A stretch of DNA of 64,000 nucleotides from the NCBI GenBank assembly GCA_026119935.1, contig JALRMH010000036.1, positions 124,001-188,000 of the forward strand, in the 5' to 3' direction. Position numbers and translations under genes: made by a program. Within the stretch, counting starts at the first letter, position 1, and every line of letters begins with the position of its first letter. Origin of the DNA: Endothia cerciana. Lineage: Eukaryota > Ascomycota > Sordariomycetes > Diaporthales > Cryphonectriaceae. The notes under the pieces were generated by a model. That model was not told the origin of the DNA and made no database searches. It saw nothing but the letters and a program-made list of their open reading frames with translations. This document shows positions 34,186-46,093 of the stretch, piece after piece.

Positions 34186-34730
34186 CCGCCAAGGCCAACA
34201 CAAAGCAAGGTATATATTAAACAGCTCTTGATAAAGAATGGGGGGTGTATGTTCTAAGTAATACTAAATAGTTGCCCTCAATGTATCTGTCCGCGCGACG
34301 TAAGTGGACGGAAGAAGTCCCGCTCAGGTAGCCGGGAGCCTTCCTCTTGATCTGAACGTTCTGGAAAATAGTGGTCCTTAAATCTCACTGATCTTACGGA
34401 TGCTTGAGGCATCTTGTCTGTAGCTTCTTTCTCTTGAGTGCTATTCAGGTGTGCATGTGACCCAACTAGAAAGTGGCAATGGCCTACGCAAGGTTTGGCA
34501 ACACATGACTGTCCAGGCATAGACTCGAATTAGACTGTATGACCAATGCCTGGCTAATGATAAGTGGTGTCGAATTGTTGAGCCGGCAAGTTCTGAAGCG
34601 GCCCGGATGAAAGTAATGACTATACTAGGCGCATGTGCCCCTGAGTACCTAGACACGCCCATTCCGCCCATCCCCCCTCCCCCTCCCCCTCCCCGAAAAA
34701 CCCACGAGGCAGGTGAGGTCATAAGCACCA
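34186..34730. other. Convergent intergenic region
   Basis: About 545 bp lies between the unknown gene and the end of the G1 peptidase gene on the other strand. It includes a C-rich polypyrimidine stretch (34664-34694). No gene was recognised. Confidence 0.55.
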
Positions 34731-35678
34731 TTAGACGTACGAGATGGTGACAGAGCTGCCAGACACGGAAGCGCTCGTCAGAACCTGTCCGTTCTGCTCG
34801 ATGTCGATAATGGTGGCCCCGGCCGGGGTAACAGTTCCGGAAGAGCCGGTCGCAGAGGCACCAGTGAAAGTCACGGTGCCGAAGTTCGCGAACGGCACGA
34901 GCTCACCGTCCTCCTCGAAGTCCTCGACGATCCACTCAGCATTGAGCTCCTGCAGGGCCTGGCTCTGCCCGGTGAAGGTGTGCGTGACCGTGGTCCCCTT
35001 GGTGACGTTCTCCACGACAGCCGTGCCGCTTGAGGTAGTCGTAGCCGTGATAGTGACCGTGATGGTGTCTCCAGCAGAGATGGAGATGCCGGAGAAGTCA
35101 TAGCTGCGGCGGGCTTGCGTCAGTATGAGCCAGTGTGCGGGTGGGACAGTTTATGATACTCACGCGTAGTCCGGATACCACTCATACCAAGCATCATACG
35201 AGACTGATGAGCCTTCGACGTAGAAGTCGACGCCGGTCTGGAGGATGGAGTTCGTGGCGGTGTCTCCGTCGATACCCACCCAGGCCGAGGCAGCATACTA
35301 CCCACCTGTGAGCTACGTCCTCGTCTCGATAACCAGGGGCAAGTGGCAGGTCGGGACGGAAAGGCTGTATTCACGCACCTCGGTCCCGCTGCTTCCAGGG
35401 GACTTGGGGGTCGGAACGACGAAAGTTCCGGTCACGGACTTGTAACCGGAGCCGATGAGGACCGCACCAGCCCAGTTCGACGAGTACTCGACATTGGTGG
35501 TCTCGTTGTAGGCGCCCTCGATCTCCAGACCTTGGCTGTCCGTGGCGGGTAGGCGGACCGACGACGACTGGCGGCGAGCGAGCCGGGCCTCGTTACGCTC
35601 GCGGCGCCTCTCGGTGAAACGAGCACCGAAGGCCGCATTGGCCCCGAGAAGAAGCGTGCAGAGGGCGGAGTACTTCAT
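34731..35678 (-). CDS. Secreted G1 family glutamic peptidase (eqolisin, aspergillopepsin II-like)
   Basis: Three minus-strand exons (35379-35678, 35164-35297, 34731-35103) give 268 aa; introns are 81 and 60 bp. A signal peptide (about 1-18) precedes a basic propeptide ending around LARRQ. The mature part has SNWAGAV, then WVGIDGDTATNSILQTGVDF with the likely catalytic Gln (about 120), and later LNAEWIVEDFE with the catalytic Glu (about 201). These are the Gln-Glu dyad segments of eqolisins, which are acid-stable, pepstatin-insensitive extracellular endopeptidases with a beta-sandwich fold. Length and domain order match the family. The enzyme would degrade protein in acidified surroundings. 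Confidence 0.93.
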
Positions 35679-38247
35679 CTTGAAATGAGAAGAGGCAGAC
35701 CGGAAAACCTGAGGCTCGAAGGGGAAGCAAGAGTATGAGGATGTTCTACTAGGCTATGCGCTGAACTGCCACGCGGAATGAGCCCTCAGGAACCCCAACC
35801 GGGACGAGGAGATCAGTGTGCTTTTATATTTCTACGCTCATGGTACCAAAGGCGTGCTGGTCCAGCCAGAAATGTTGTCATGCTCTGCAAATACTGAAGC
35901 AGCCCAGGCCGATATGTTGCCCTGCCAGGATGGTTATCAGTGTGCGTTCTGAATTTTGTCCAGGTCATGCGGGCATGAAGAGGATATCTGGGACCAGAGG
36001 CCAACCTCGCCCAGCATCACGCACTGTTACCTTCCTAATTGAAGAAACCCGCCGGACTACATGGTGGCTAAGTACTATGGTGGGCATATTTCTGCCACAC
36101 CTATCGAAGCCTTAAATCAAGCTTAACTGCCTGAGCACGCTACGCTAAGCCAGCCGCGGAGGCGGCCAACTCCAGCTCGCTATCAAACCCAGGCAGGGGT
36201 GGTGGGTGCGACGGTATTCTGCAACGTGATGGGCTCTAGAACCCTCATGAGCAACGAATTATACAGGGTCCCCGGCTGCTGAACGGCAGACCAAGCTAGA
36301 GATCGGGCTGGCCCGCCTACCGGCCTGCCAAGGTCCTCGTGGGCGGGCTTCTCAGCAGCAACAACAACAGCCTCATGACTTGCTCGCACGCCACTTTGCG
36401 AAGTGGGACAACATCTTTCGTTATCAAAGGCGTGATGCAGGTCTGGCATGATGAGGTGGCAAAAACGTCCATTAGAATGTTTACCAGGTACGTAATCCAC
36501 ACCTGACCCGTAGGCGCGAACCCCCACATCCACATTACAGTAAGGCCCAGGAGCCCAGCAGCGGCCGTATGTAGCTTGGGTTCTTGCGTGGGCAAATTAT
36601 CGAGTATTACATTACCCCGACCATTGGAAGCTCGGCTGTGCCAGAGTTGCGAGAGCACCCAGCGGCCGCCGCAAGGAGGAGACCCACCCCGGGTTCGCCT
36701 GACTGGCCCGCATGGCCTGTGGTAGCTCTCGGGTCACCTGAAGGTGAATTGCTGGTTCCTATGGTACATGAGTTCTGTCATCTGCGTTGGAGATCCCACT
36801 TCGTGGTGTGGTGGTATAGCAACCGGAGCGCAGGCTGGTCGATCACGCAAGTCAGGGACCCTGGTTTGAAATCTTGGCGACCGGGATATATTGTTGCTTT
36901 ATACTAGTAGCATGTACCCTCACATCACCTCGAGGAGATGTACTCACCTTCTGGTTTGAGCAAAAGTGGCCAAATAGCCTCGGCCGAATGCTGCGAAAAG
37001 AGCAAAGGACAACGGCAATCAGCCGTCGTGTTGTTCGAGACAGGCAGGGCACCCTGGGCAGACAGCGACTACCGGCTTGATACACCAGCCATGCGACCTC
37101 GAGAGGTGGCGGGAGAGACAGGACACCATTGGCCGTGAGGGCCAACACGGGATGAGGTCAAAGTCAGGTGGCATCGGTGCATACGACAGTGCTCGCTTCC
37201 AAGGACTCGTCCGAGTGTACATTACGGTGTTTGACTGATCAGACGAGGGCGATACGGACGATGAATGTGCTTATTGCCTAGGTACTTAGGTACTGGGTAT
37301 CCACCATGGTAGAGGCGATCAGCGGTAGGTCACAGAACGAAGACGCTGGGAGGGCATCAGGCATGGACGACATCAAACGATAACGGATGCCAAGATGGAT
37401 AATTCCTGGGACTGTTTCTGCAGTGCCCCTTCAACCGCACCCAGTCTTTGTCCTCTTCCTTTTGACCCCATGTGCTCTGATGATGCAATACCTGATGTTT
37501 CGACCTGTCTCCTATTGCCAATAGGGACTGCCTGGTGCGAGTCACCCATCATCAACCACAGAAAACCATTATTTCCCGCTTCTAATTCGGGGTGTTCTCC
37601 CACCCTCTTCCTGGGCTAGCACCGAATTCTGGAATCTACCCAACGGCTTGCTACCACCGTCACTCCACAGCATACGTAACTGCATACCGAAGTTGTCCTT
37701 CTACATACGGTAATCCCCAGTCCCAACCGGGGGATATCATACTGTTCAGGGGGCCAGGGGGGTTTAACTCGTTAGGTAATTTGGGCGCGTTATCCCTCAC
37801 CTCAAAGGCTCGGCCGAGCGTGACGGGCAGGGTTCAGCTGCACCACCAAGTGCACAGGATCGATGTCTATAACGGCATGGTAGGGCTGCGGCTGGGCCAC
37901 AGACAGAAAGGGAGGATAAATACTCGAGCACTAAAATCTGAAAGAACTTGGCAACCTGTCCCGTATCCTCTAATGTGGTTATTCCGTTATCATGATTCTG
38001 GGAATCTTGTCACTGGCACGAGGAGGAGAAGCCTCCGAAAGGCTTGTGACGCACGGCCGCCGGGGAGCCGAGGCCGGTTCCGTAGCTGCCAGCTGCCAGC
38101 TGCAGTGTGGGGGGTAGTGGGGTAATGTCCCACCGCTGATGGGCCTCAGCTCACTGCGATGGCACCGGCACTGCGGCCACCCATCTTGGCGCTGACGGGG
38201 TAGTACAACAACGCCCTTCTTTGGTAGCCCCCGACCGGTGCACGGTG
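35679..38247. other. Long intergenic region, no convincing gene
   Basis: About 2.6 kb holds only short frames. The longest, 37592-38125 plus and 36183-36658 minus, lack domains, signal peptides and consistent splice extensions. A short tandem-like TAGGTACT repeat occurs near 37278-37292. A region around 36835-36880 faintly resembles a tRNA B box but does not fold as a tRNA. The two ends should hold the promoters of the flanking divergent genes. Confidence 0.45.
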
Positions 38248-39836
38248 ATGCGGAAAGATTGTGCGAAGATGGCGACAAATAGCGCGGGCCGTGCATTCAG
38301 GGCATCGAGGTGCTTGCAAACATGGCGGCCGCACATACTGACCGTGGGCCGCAACCACTTCGGCCTGCGCCGCTCGTCCACCGCTGCCGGGCTGCTCCCT
38401 CTGGAGGGATACCGAGTTCTTGACATGACCCGCGTTTTGGCTGGGGTGAGATCGCCTTGGTCTGCCTCCAGACAGATCACCGCTGACCGGTCGACAGCCA
38501 TACTGCACTCAGATACTGGGCGACCTCGGGTGAGTCCTCAACCATCACGCCGTCCATCTCCAGGCTCGGGGGGTTACTGAGACTGCGCAGTGCCGAGGTT
38601 ATCAAGATCGAGCATCCTGTCCGAGGTGATGATACTCGGGCATGGGGCCCTCCCTATGCCAAATACAGGACCGGCTCGAAGCACGAGGGCCCTGGTGAGG
38701 CAGCATACTTCCTAGGTGTGAGCGGTTCGTGCACGCGTGCCGAGGCATGACGACTGACAACACCAGGTGAACCGAAACAAGAAGTCTCTGGCCTTGTCCT
38801 TCCAGGACCCCGCAGGCGTCGACCTATTACACAAGCTCGCCGCCAAGTGTGATATCCTGGTGGAGAACTACATCCCAGGTGCGCTGAAGAAGTATGGTCT
38901 CGACTTCGAGACCATCCACAAGATCAACCCGGCGCTCATATATGCCTCGATCACCGGGTACGGCCAGACCGGTCCGTACTCGCAACGCGCCGGGTACGAT
39001 GTCATGGTCGAGGCGGAATTCGGACTGATGCACATCACGGGCACCAGAGATGGACCACCGGTGAAGGTGGGTGTGGCCGTGACCGACCTGACGACCGGGC
39101 TGTACACGAGCAACAGCATCATGGCGGCCTTGCTAGCTCGGCAGAAGTCCGGCAGGGGCCAGCATCTGGACGTTGCCCTGAGTGACTGCCAGACGGCCAC
39201 CCTGGCCAACATTGCCAGCAGCTGTCTCATAAGCGGGAAGAAGGATACCGGGAGATGGGGCACCGCACATCGTGAGCCCCCCCCCCCCCTCCCCCAGCCC
39301 CTGGGTCTTGACTGCGGCTGACAGCAGTAGCGTCCATCGTTCCGTACAAGGCCTTCAAGACCAAGGACGGTGACATCCTCTTCGGTGGCGGAAACGACCG
39401 CCTCTTCGGCATACTCTGCGATGGTCTTGGAAGGCCAGAGTGGAAGGATGACCCCAGGTTCAGGATAAACTCGCAGCGCGTTGCGAATAGAGACGAGCTC
39501 GAGGCGGAGATCGAGAAGATCTCGGCGCTGAAGACAACCCGGGAATGGCTGGAGATATTTGAGGGCAGGGGCATGCCCTATGCTGCGGTGAACGATGTAC
39601 AAGGGACGCTGGAGCACGAGCATACAAAGGCGCGCAACATGGTGATAGAGGTGGACCATGAGGAATGCGGACCGATCAAGCTTGTAAATACGCCGTTGAA
39701 ATTCTCCGAGAGCAAGCCGGGGCTCAGGAGCCCGCCGCCGACCTTGGGTCAACACACGGACGACGTGTTGAAGGACCACCTTGGATATGACGAAGCCCAG
39801 ATAGGCAGCCTGAGAGAGAAGGGCGTGGTAAGGTGA
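38248..39836 (+). CDS. Class III CoA-transferase (CaiB/BaiF family, SUGCT-like), probably mitochondrial
   Basis: Five exons (38248-38445, 38498-38529, 38591-38717, 38767-39271, 39331-39836) give 455 aa with agreeing phases. The family start LPLEGYRVLDMTRVLAGPYC is restored across the first intron. AEVIKIEHPVRGDDTRAWGPP and AYFLGVNRNKKS follow, and then the core with YASITGYGQTGPYSQRAGYD. Such enzymes move CoA between carboxylic acids; the closest resemblance is to succinyl-CoA:glutarate CoA-transferase (SUGCT, C7orf10). The first 50 or so residues are rich in Arg, Ser and Ala and lack acidic residues from Met8 on, like a mitochondrial targeting peptide. Translation may start at 38248 or at the in-frame ATG at 38269. 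The second exon is only 32 bp. The exact acid substrates cannot be told from sequence. Confidence 0.9.
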
Positions 39837-40301
39837 TACGAGCCACATTGGATTAATCTACTGGTGGAACGGCCCGCCCGGTCTTCGCCCTCTGAGCTGC
39901 GAGGAATTGACTTTCAATCTATAGTGCGACAGCCGTCCATGAACAGAACGAAGCCGTCACCTGTCATGAGGATTTCCCCCAGATGTCTGCGGATGCAGGT
40001 GGTAGGCGCTGATCCTTGTCCGTCGTCGTAAGCACGTGATGCGCACGTGCATGGTACCTGACCTTCTCTTTCAAGTGTCAGACCACCTCCAGGCTCACCC
40101 GTACGGCGTATGGGTTTCCCATTTGAGAGGGGCACGCCTTACCAGTTACGTCGAGAAGGCCTCTTGAGATCCATTCTCGACCGACCGGAGACGTGAGTAA
40201 TAGCAATTTCTACGTCTTGCCCATCTGACCTCTACTTATCGATTCGCCCTCAGCGCGACTTTGAGCCTCGTTCACGCTTGCCTGGGCCTCTACGCGTCAC
40301 G
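39837..40301. other. Intergenic region
   Basis: About 465 bp lies between two plus-strand genes. No gene was recognised. It should contain the CoA-transferase 3' end and the promoter of the PHD-finger gene. Confidence 0.55.
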
Positions 40302-41856
40302 ATGACCGAGTCAGGCCATGGCGCTGGAGGCACATTTCCCAGTGACAAGCCGGATCAGTCGCGGGGGTTAGGTCAGCCATCAAACTCGACGACGGCTGGT
40401 CCAACCACACCATCTTTAGGCAGCGCTGCAGTATCGCATTCAAGTCCCTCATGCGTCGACAACGCAGCCAGACCAGTCCCATCCTCCGGCTCTAACCGGG
40501 TGCCCTACGTCCCCCAGTTCTCAGCCGCCACCCAGATGATACTCAGGCGGATGCGAGGCGAGCCTGGCGGCCTGGGCTCCGCGCTGGCAGCGGTGGCCGC
40601 GCCAGGTGCCCCGAGGCCGAGCTTCCCCCAGCCGACCTATGATAGCGTTAGGGAACGCATCGTTGCCAACGTGGGCGGTGGCAGCAGGTTGACCTCCATG
40701 CCCGCACCGCCCTCCCCGCAGAGCACAACATCCGCTACGCTGCCACTGCCGGCATCATCGCCAAGGCTGACAACGGCATCAACGCTCGCACTGGCAGGGA
40801 ACAAGCGCAAGCGCGGTAGGGACGAGGTTAGTGACATGTCCTCCCCTGCGGAGGCATCCGACTACGGCGAGGGCATCAGGAAGGGTACTCCAAAACCGAC
40901 GGCCTCCTCAATACCAACTACGACCAAGTCGGGAAGACACATTCTCAAGCCGGACACGTACGATCCGGCCGCGGAGGACAAGATAAGGAAGCGCAACCAG
41001 CTCAGCAAGCGGACGACGGAGCAGGCGCTGTGCAAGAAGTGCACGCGCATGCATAGCCCGGCCACCAATCAGATGGTTTTCTGCGATGGATGCAATGACC
41101 CCTGGCATCAGCGGTGTCATGATCCGTGGATCGAAGACGAGGTGGTGCGAGATCCGGATGTGAAGTGGTATTGTGCGTTATGTCAGGCAAAGAGGGACCG
41201 GCTGATGCCCAGGAAGAAGAACGTGGTCGAGCAGCCGAGGTTGGGGAGCTGGGCTGGGAAGCCAGCCAGTCAGGCAAGTAGTACGATGCAAAGCCCATGG
41301 ATGATCATGATGCACTGATTGCGCCAAACAGAAGCGAGCCTACCTCTCCGGTCTACCTCAAGCCGATCTTGTCAGCCTCCTCATGCACGCGACCGAGCTC
41401 CAACCAGACCTGCCCATTTTCCCAGTGGACTCCACACCCAGGAAGGCGGCAGCCACCATGCCTCGCTCGCTCTTCGCCGGCACCTCTACGGAAGGTCTCT
41501 TTAGTCGCGCCGAGGCGAACCCGACGGGCCAGATGAACTTCATCCGTAAGATCCCCGCGAACGCCAAGAAGTCCACCATGGCGAAAGCCCGCTCCGGCCC
41601 GGGGAGCCTACAGAGCAAAGCTGCCGCACAGGCGCATGGTATCAGGTCGTCCTCCGGCCACCAGCTCCTCACCGAGGAAGAGGATTCGTCGTTTACGAAG
41701 CTGTGGCCTCGCCCGGGCAAGGGTATGTACAGCTGGCTGCCGCCCGAGGCGGATGATGACCGTCAGCTGGTGGATGGGAGTGACTACGACGCGTTTAGTG
41801 TCATTGTTTTCAACGAGAAGGGAAAGAAGGTTGAGGAGAATGGGGTGAAGGTCTAG
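40302..41856 (+). CDS. PHD-finger protein, probable chromatin reader
   Basis: Two exons (40302-41273, 41332-41856) encode 498 aa. The N-terminal half is low-complexity Ser/Pro/Thr with an NKRKRGRDE basic cluster. A PHD zinc finger spans about residues 245-292: the C4-H-C3 ligands appear in LCKKCTRMH, MVFCDGCNDPWHQRCHDPW and WYCALC. PHD fingers usually read histone H3 tails, so a nuclear chromatin role is expected. The second exon encodes KRAYLSGLPQADLVSLLMHA, then DLPIFP, typical of fungal PHD proteins of this group. The intron has a GC donor (CAG/GCAAGT, 41274-41331); a GT donor inside it would break the frame. Without splicing the frame stops at 41318 and loses the conserved C-terminal half. 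Confidence 0.87.
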
Positions 41857-42534
41857 GGGCCTGAATCACAGCGAGAACGAAAGGGGAGTAGTAGCGACAG
41901 CTCACTGAGCAGCCCACCAGTGATATTCTTTTGATGAAGACTGGGAACTCGACCTGGAGGGAGCCTGACGTGTAGCATCAGTAGCTTCCCTCCGCCGGTC
42001 CGCGTGAGATCCACATCTGGGGAGTAGCTACCGAAGAGGTGAGCCAACTGATGTGGTTCCAAAAATTTTGGAACTCTTACGCCGAAATCGCTGTGTAGGC
42101 TAACCTGCAGACAGTATCGTGTCACCAGCACACCTACCCAATAGTGATTACAGCAATATGTCTATCGGGACTCGCTATCTATCCTGCCAACATAAGCCGC
42201 TGCGCCATCTGCATCTTCCGCCTCATTTGATACTGCGGAGCTCGCCCGTCTGCCTGTCACGGCGCTTGCGCCCTTGTTCTCCACCCGAGCCATGGTTGCT
42301 GCCTGGGATACAAATTCTCCCTATATCGAAGACGTCCCACTTCTCTGCATCACCGACAGATCAGGCCCTTCCCAATCGATTTGGCCCTCGCTAAGGACAA
42401 TCGCCACCTCAAAATCGTGCCCGAATTCCATGTATTCTGTACTGCCGGCCCGCCGGGTTCGTCCGGGTCGAGATAGTCGGCCCTGGGCCTTGAGCGCCGT
42501 ATTCGCTGGTTCGGATCGCAGCTGCTCGATTTCT
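41857..42534. other. Convergent intergenic region containing an alternative frame
   Basis: About 680 bp lies between the PHD-finger gene and the four-helix membrane protein on the minus strand. A minus-strand frame at 42321-42572 is open and looks moderately protein-like (GHDFEVAIVLSEGQIDWEG). It could be an alternative C-terminus of the membrane protein, but I found no splice acceptor giving the right phase. Confidence 0.45.
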
Positions 42535-43260
42535 TCAGGATTGGAGGCCTCTGACGAAGCGACCGATAGCATGTCGGTGGACCATCGTGTGAAGAAGGTT
42601 CCATATACTACAGCGCTCGGTCAGCTCGTGCACAGGCAATACCCAATCTTAGCCAGCTTGAGCAATTCCACGCTGCTTACCCGATGACCCAGATCAAAAC
42701 ATACGCCACTGGCTCCGAGTAACTTGGACTCATGCCCCAGTATGAGTAGCCACGCGGGAAGGCCTCCCTAAGTCCAATGTAGACCAGGAACTGTGCAATG
42801 TATCCAAGCGAGAGCAACAGGCGGAGAATCATGATCCAGCGCGGGTACTTTGCTGTCGGCCGGACGATGGCGTACACGTCGACCAGGCAGTCGACAGCGA
42901 CGAGCGCGGTCAGGGCGACGGCTTGCGATCTGTCACGACGATAATCTATATTAGCTAGTGCAATCATGGAGGTGCCGGAAGGGCGAGACAAGCGGACCTT
43001 CGCCTGTGGCCCCTGTACCGCACCAGGAACTCGGCCATGATCACGACCATCACGCACGACACCGCCAGGTGAAGCGTGGCGTTGAGCAGCCTCAGGGCGA
43101 CCCTCCCCCGGCCTTCTGTCCAGTACCAGAAGTAGCCTCCCCCGCTCCGGCCGAGGAACGCCTCGTGTGTCGAGCTTGCCGGCGTGAATTCCTCCATCGG
43201 CGCCTCTCGGAAGAGGGAGAGCCGGGCGGCGTCCGAGGGGTCTGTCACACCGCTGGGCAT
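42535..43260 (-). CDS. Small four-helix membrane protein, unknown function
   Basis: Three minus-strand exons (42998-43260, 42681-42929, 42535-42607) give 194 aa with agreeing phases. Four hydrophobic segments are visible: RLLNATLHLAVSCVMVVIMA, ALTALVAVDCLVDVYAIV, ILRLLLSLGYIAQFLVYIGL and EPVAYVLIWVIGIWNLLHTM. The last exon was added because without it the fourth helix is cut to about 12 residues. It uses a GTAAGC donor and a CTGTAG acceptor with a CTGAC branch point. If that intron is not removed, translation stops at 42677 with 171 aa. The layout is loosely MARVEL-like, but I recognise no family signature. The acidic N-terminus is probably cytosolic. Confidence 0.65.
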
Positions 43261-46093
43261 TTTTTATTTTATTTTTTTATTTTGGATGACGACGGCCGTT
43301 GACAATGTCAAAGATGCTTCTGTCACGCCACGCCGGCGTTCTCCCCCTGGGCCCGAGCAGCTCAGGAAGCCAAACCTTCTGCGCCGCTGCCAACTCTTGC
43401 ATCTATCTGCCCGGACAACCTCGTGAGAAGCAGCAGATGCGTCGTTGACACCCAGCGCTGTTCGTGGCGAAGGCGCAACCTCTTCAGCACTCTGGCCGAG
43501 ACGCTTTCGACATCTTCTGGGGCCGTCGACGGATCAGTTCGGTCCACGGCCGTCGACGGCGTCTCCGCAAGAGGATCCACCCCTTTCGTCGCGTGCGGCC
43601 ACGGTATCAACGGTGTAGCTGCTCCACCCCAACGAGTCTCTCGAAGTAGTGCCTCAAAAGCAGACCTCTCGGGGCTATGGAGGCATCAGAAGTAGATTCA
43701 TCCATCTACATAAAGTGTCACGGCGTCTCGTCACAGGGGAAAAGAGCTCGTTTCGGGAGGGACTTGTGTCAGATCTGAGAGGAAGGGAGTAGCCGGATCG
43801 GGGAGCCATCACCGTCACCCTGGCGGCTGGATTTCTTGGCAGGGCGCAAAAGAACGGCTGTTCCTGCGGGAGTTACAGCCGACCAATGCCATGGAGGGGT
43901 TCGATATGGAGGCACATCTGTTGGTCGAGGACATGCAGGTTGGAAGAGCTCGAGATGTTTCAAGGAGATGCCGCCTCTCTTTATACATACCTAGGGACGA
44001 TGCTTACAATTGGCACCTCAGCACCTCCTGGTGGAGCGGAGGTGGGCCACACAGCAAGGGGGGTCCATCCCGAGTCTGGGAGCCTCCACCCTTTTCCTTG
44101 TTGGCAGAAGCCACTATGTAAGCAAGGCTCCATATCGTTGGCTTCTGCTGCCATCCTGTCCCCGGCCTCGGCTGGGAGAGGGACAACGTGTCCAGGCGAG
44201 AAGAATGGTTCCCGGCGTGGGCGGACGGACCTGGACGACTTGGCTGATAATTAGGTGGGGGGGTCACTAGACGGGCGGCTGATAGTCACCCATGCCCACA
44301 ACCAGACCTGGATCTATACCGGGTCGGGGCAGATCCGATCGTAAGTGGTTGTCTTCTCACATTGCTTTTTGCTTGGTGAAGTAACCTACAACGGGAAGAT
44401 TTCGTGTTACTGCTAGCTCATCTTCTCTGTGACCAGAATTTCTGATAATTGACGTTCGATCCGTGCCCGCGAGCAGGTCTGAAGAGCAATACGGCAACGG
44501 ACCATCCTCCCTCCGTGACCTGTGTATATATAGATTCCTTCAAAGGATCAAGACAAGTCGCTCCAGCCAGGTCGCACCCGTGGATGGACAATAAAGGACA
44601 CCATACCCGCCGCTTACGAGGCACGAGATCAATAATTGTTTCCACCGCCACGAGGTTGAAAGCATGCCGGCCGGGCAACCCAGGTCGGTGCTCTGTCACC
44701 CTGCCTTGGGACCTAGCTGGCGGTTCATGGTTACTCCCCGCCAGGAGAACGGCAAAGTTCTGTCCTATTTAGCATTCTGCGCTCCTCTAAGGTCGGAAAT
44801 ATACCTTGTCGGCATGGTCGGAAAAAAGGGAAAAAAAAAAAAAAAAAAAAAAAAAGAAAAAGAGAAAACCAATCAACCAGCCGCTCTCGACCTGTGCAGC
44901 CGCGGATTACCTATCTTAAGGGTGATGGAACTGGTCCAGGTCAACATTAGATGGGCTCTCTTCGGGTTGGGAGATCCGAAACGGCGAGTCATGGAGGACG
45001 GACGGACGGACGTAGAGGTGTCGAAGGTAAAAGTGAATCGGCAGTGATTTTTCGTCACCACAGTAGACATACAACCTTGGAGAGTTGCTGCCTCTGAGGC
45101 ATCGCAGCTCCTGAAATAATCGGTGCGCCAGTCCCCCGATCATGATCAAGACTGACATATCCCTGCGGGGACTTGTTAGATTCGCACGACTACTACTTGC
45201 ACGATACTAGGCTAGCCCTCCATGGTATCGGCCGGATCTCAACACATGGGGGCGGGACTGGGACGGCGATCCGAAAACAGTGGAGCGTAGGGAGAAATGA
45301 TCCAGGCAGCACGACCCTTCACCGCGTAGATGTGCTCTGAGAAGCTTGGAAAGGCGGCTGCCGGACGCGGTGTGTGTGTGTGTGACTGTGGCGCCTGGGA
45401 ATGTTGATGGTGGGTATGAGCCGCGAACCTTAGACGAACTGGGAAGTTGAGCTTTGGTGGCGGGAGGATTAAGCTGATCAACTTATGGGGGATCGTGCTT
45501 TTCGTCGAGCTGTGGCGGGACGAGTGAGCTGATCGGCCCGTGAAGCAAACTCTTCAGGGCAATATGTCGGGAGGTGATGGCGAGGATTTATAAACCGATC
45601 GCGCCCTTGCGCTGCTCGGTACGGCCCGCTCCTTGCAAAGCTGACGACATCTACTACTACAGTACTATGGTATATTAGGTTATGGGTTAAAGATTTATCC
45701 GCAGACATGATTGCTAACGACCCCGGCATTCTTTAATTCAGCTAACCGGGCCGTCACCTCAGGAGATGACGGTGAAGCTATGTAAAGCGGCCGCGCCCTT
45801 TCGTCACTCGGCACGCCCTGTTGACCAATCCGGACTCCACGCCCCGCGCGTGTTCTACAAGCAGCTAATACATTCCAAGGGAACGTAGATGCATCGCACG
45901 GACGGGGACGGTATCTGAGGGCAGAAGATAAATCGGGCATGCCTGCACATTGCCATTAGGGAGGGGGAGACAGAGAAATCAGGAACTCGCAGGAGCCTAG
46001 GACCTACACAACAGGGATATCCGACAGCTACCGACCGGAGGGGTCTCTCCTTTTTTTCATTTTCTCGAAAGATCATTCACTCACTCACCCACC
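43261..46093. other. Long intergenic region, low-complexity tracts, no convincing gene
   Basis: About 2.8 kb contains only short frames without domains. It includes a T/A-rich tract beside the membrane-protein start (43260-43284), a long A tract with few interruptions (44829-44867), and a short GT repeat (about 45370-45384). The final 50 bases before the next gene are CT-rich and A-rich, as in a fungal core promoter. Confidence 0.45.
44829..44867. repeat. Long poly(A) tract
   Basis: A run of more than 20 A residues, starting after AAAAAAGGG near 44823, continues with occasional G to about 44867. It could be an A-tail scar of a retroelement, but no element body was recognised upstream. Confidence 0.7.

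Noticed and set aside
36800..36890. Possible tRNA (B-box-like GGTTTGAAATC)
   Set aside because: No matching A box, acceptor stem or anticodon arm could be drawn.
37592..38125. 177-codon plus-strand frame
   Set aside because: Composition is unlike the coding genes here and no motif was found; it is probably chance.
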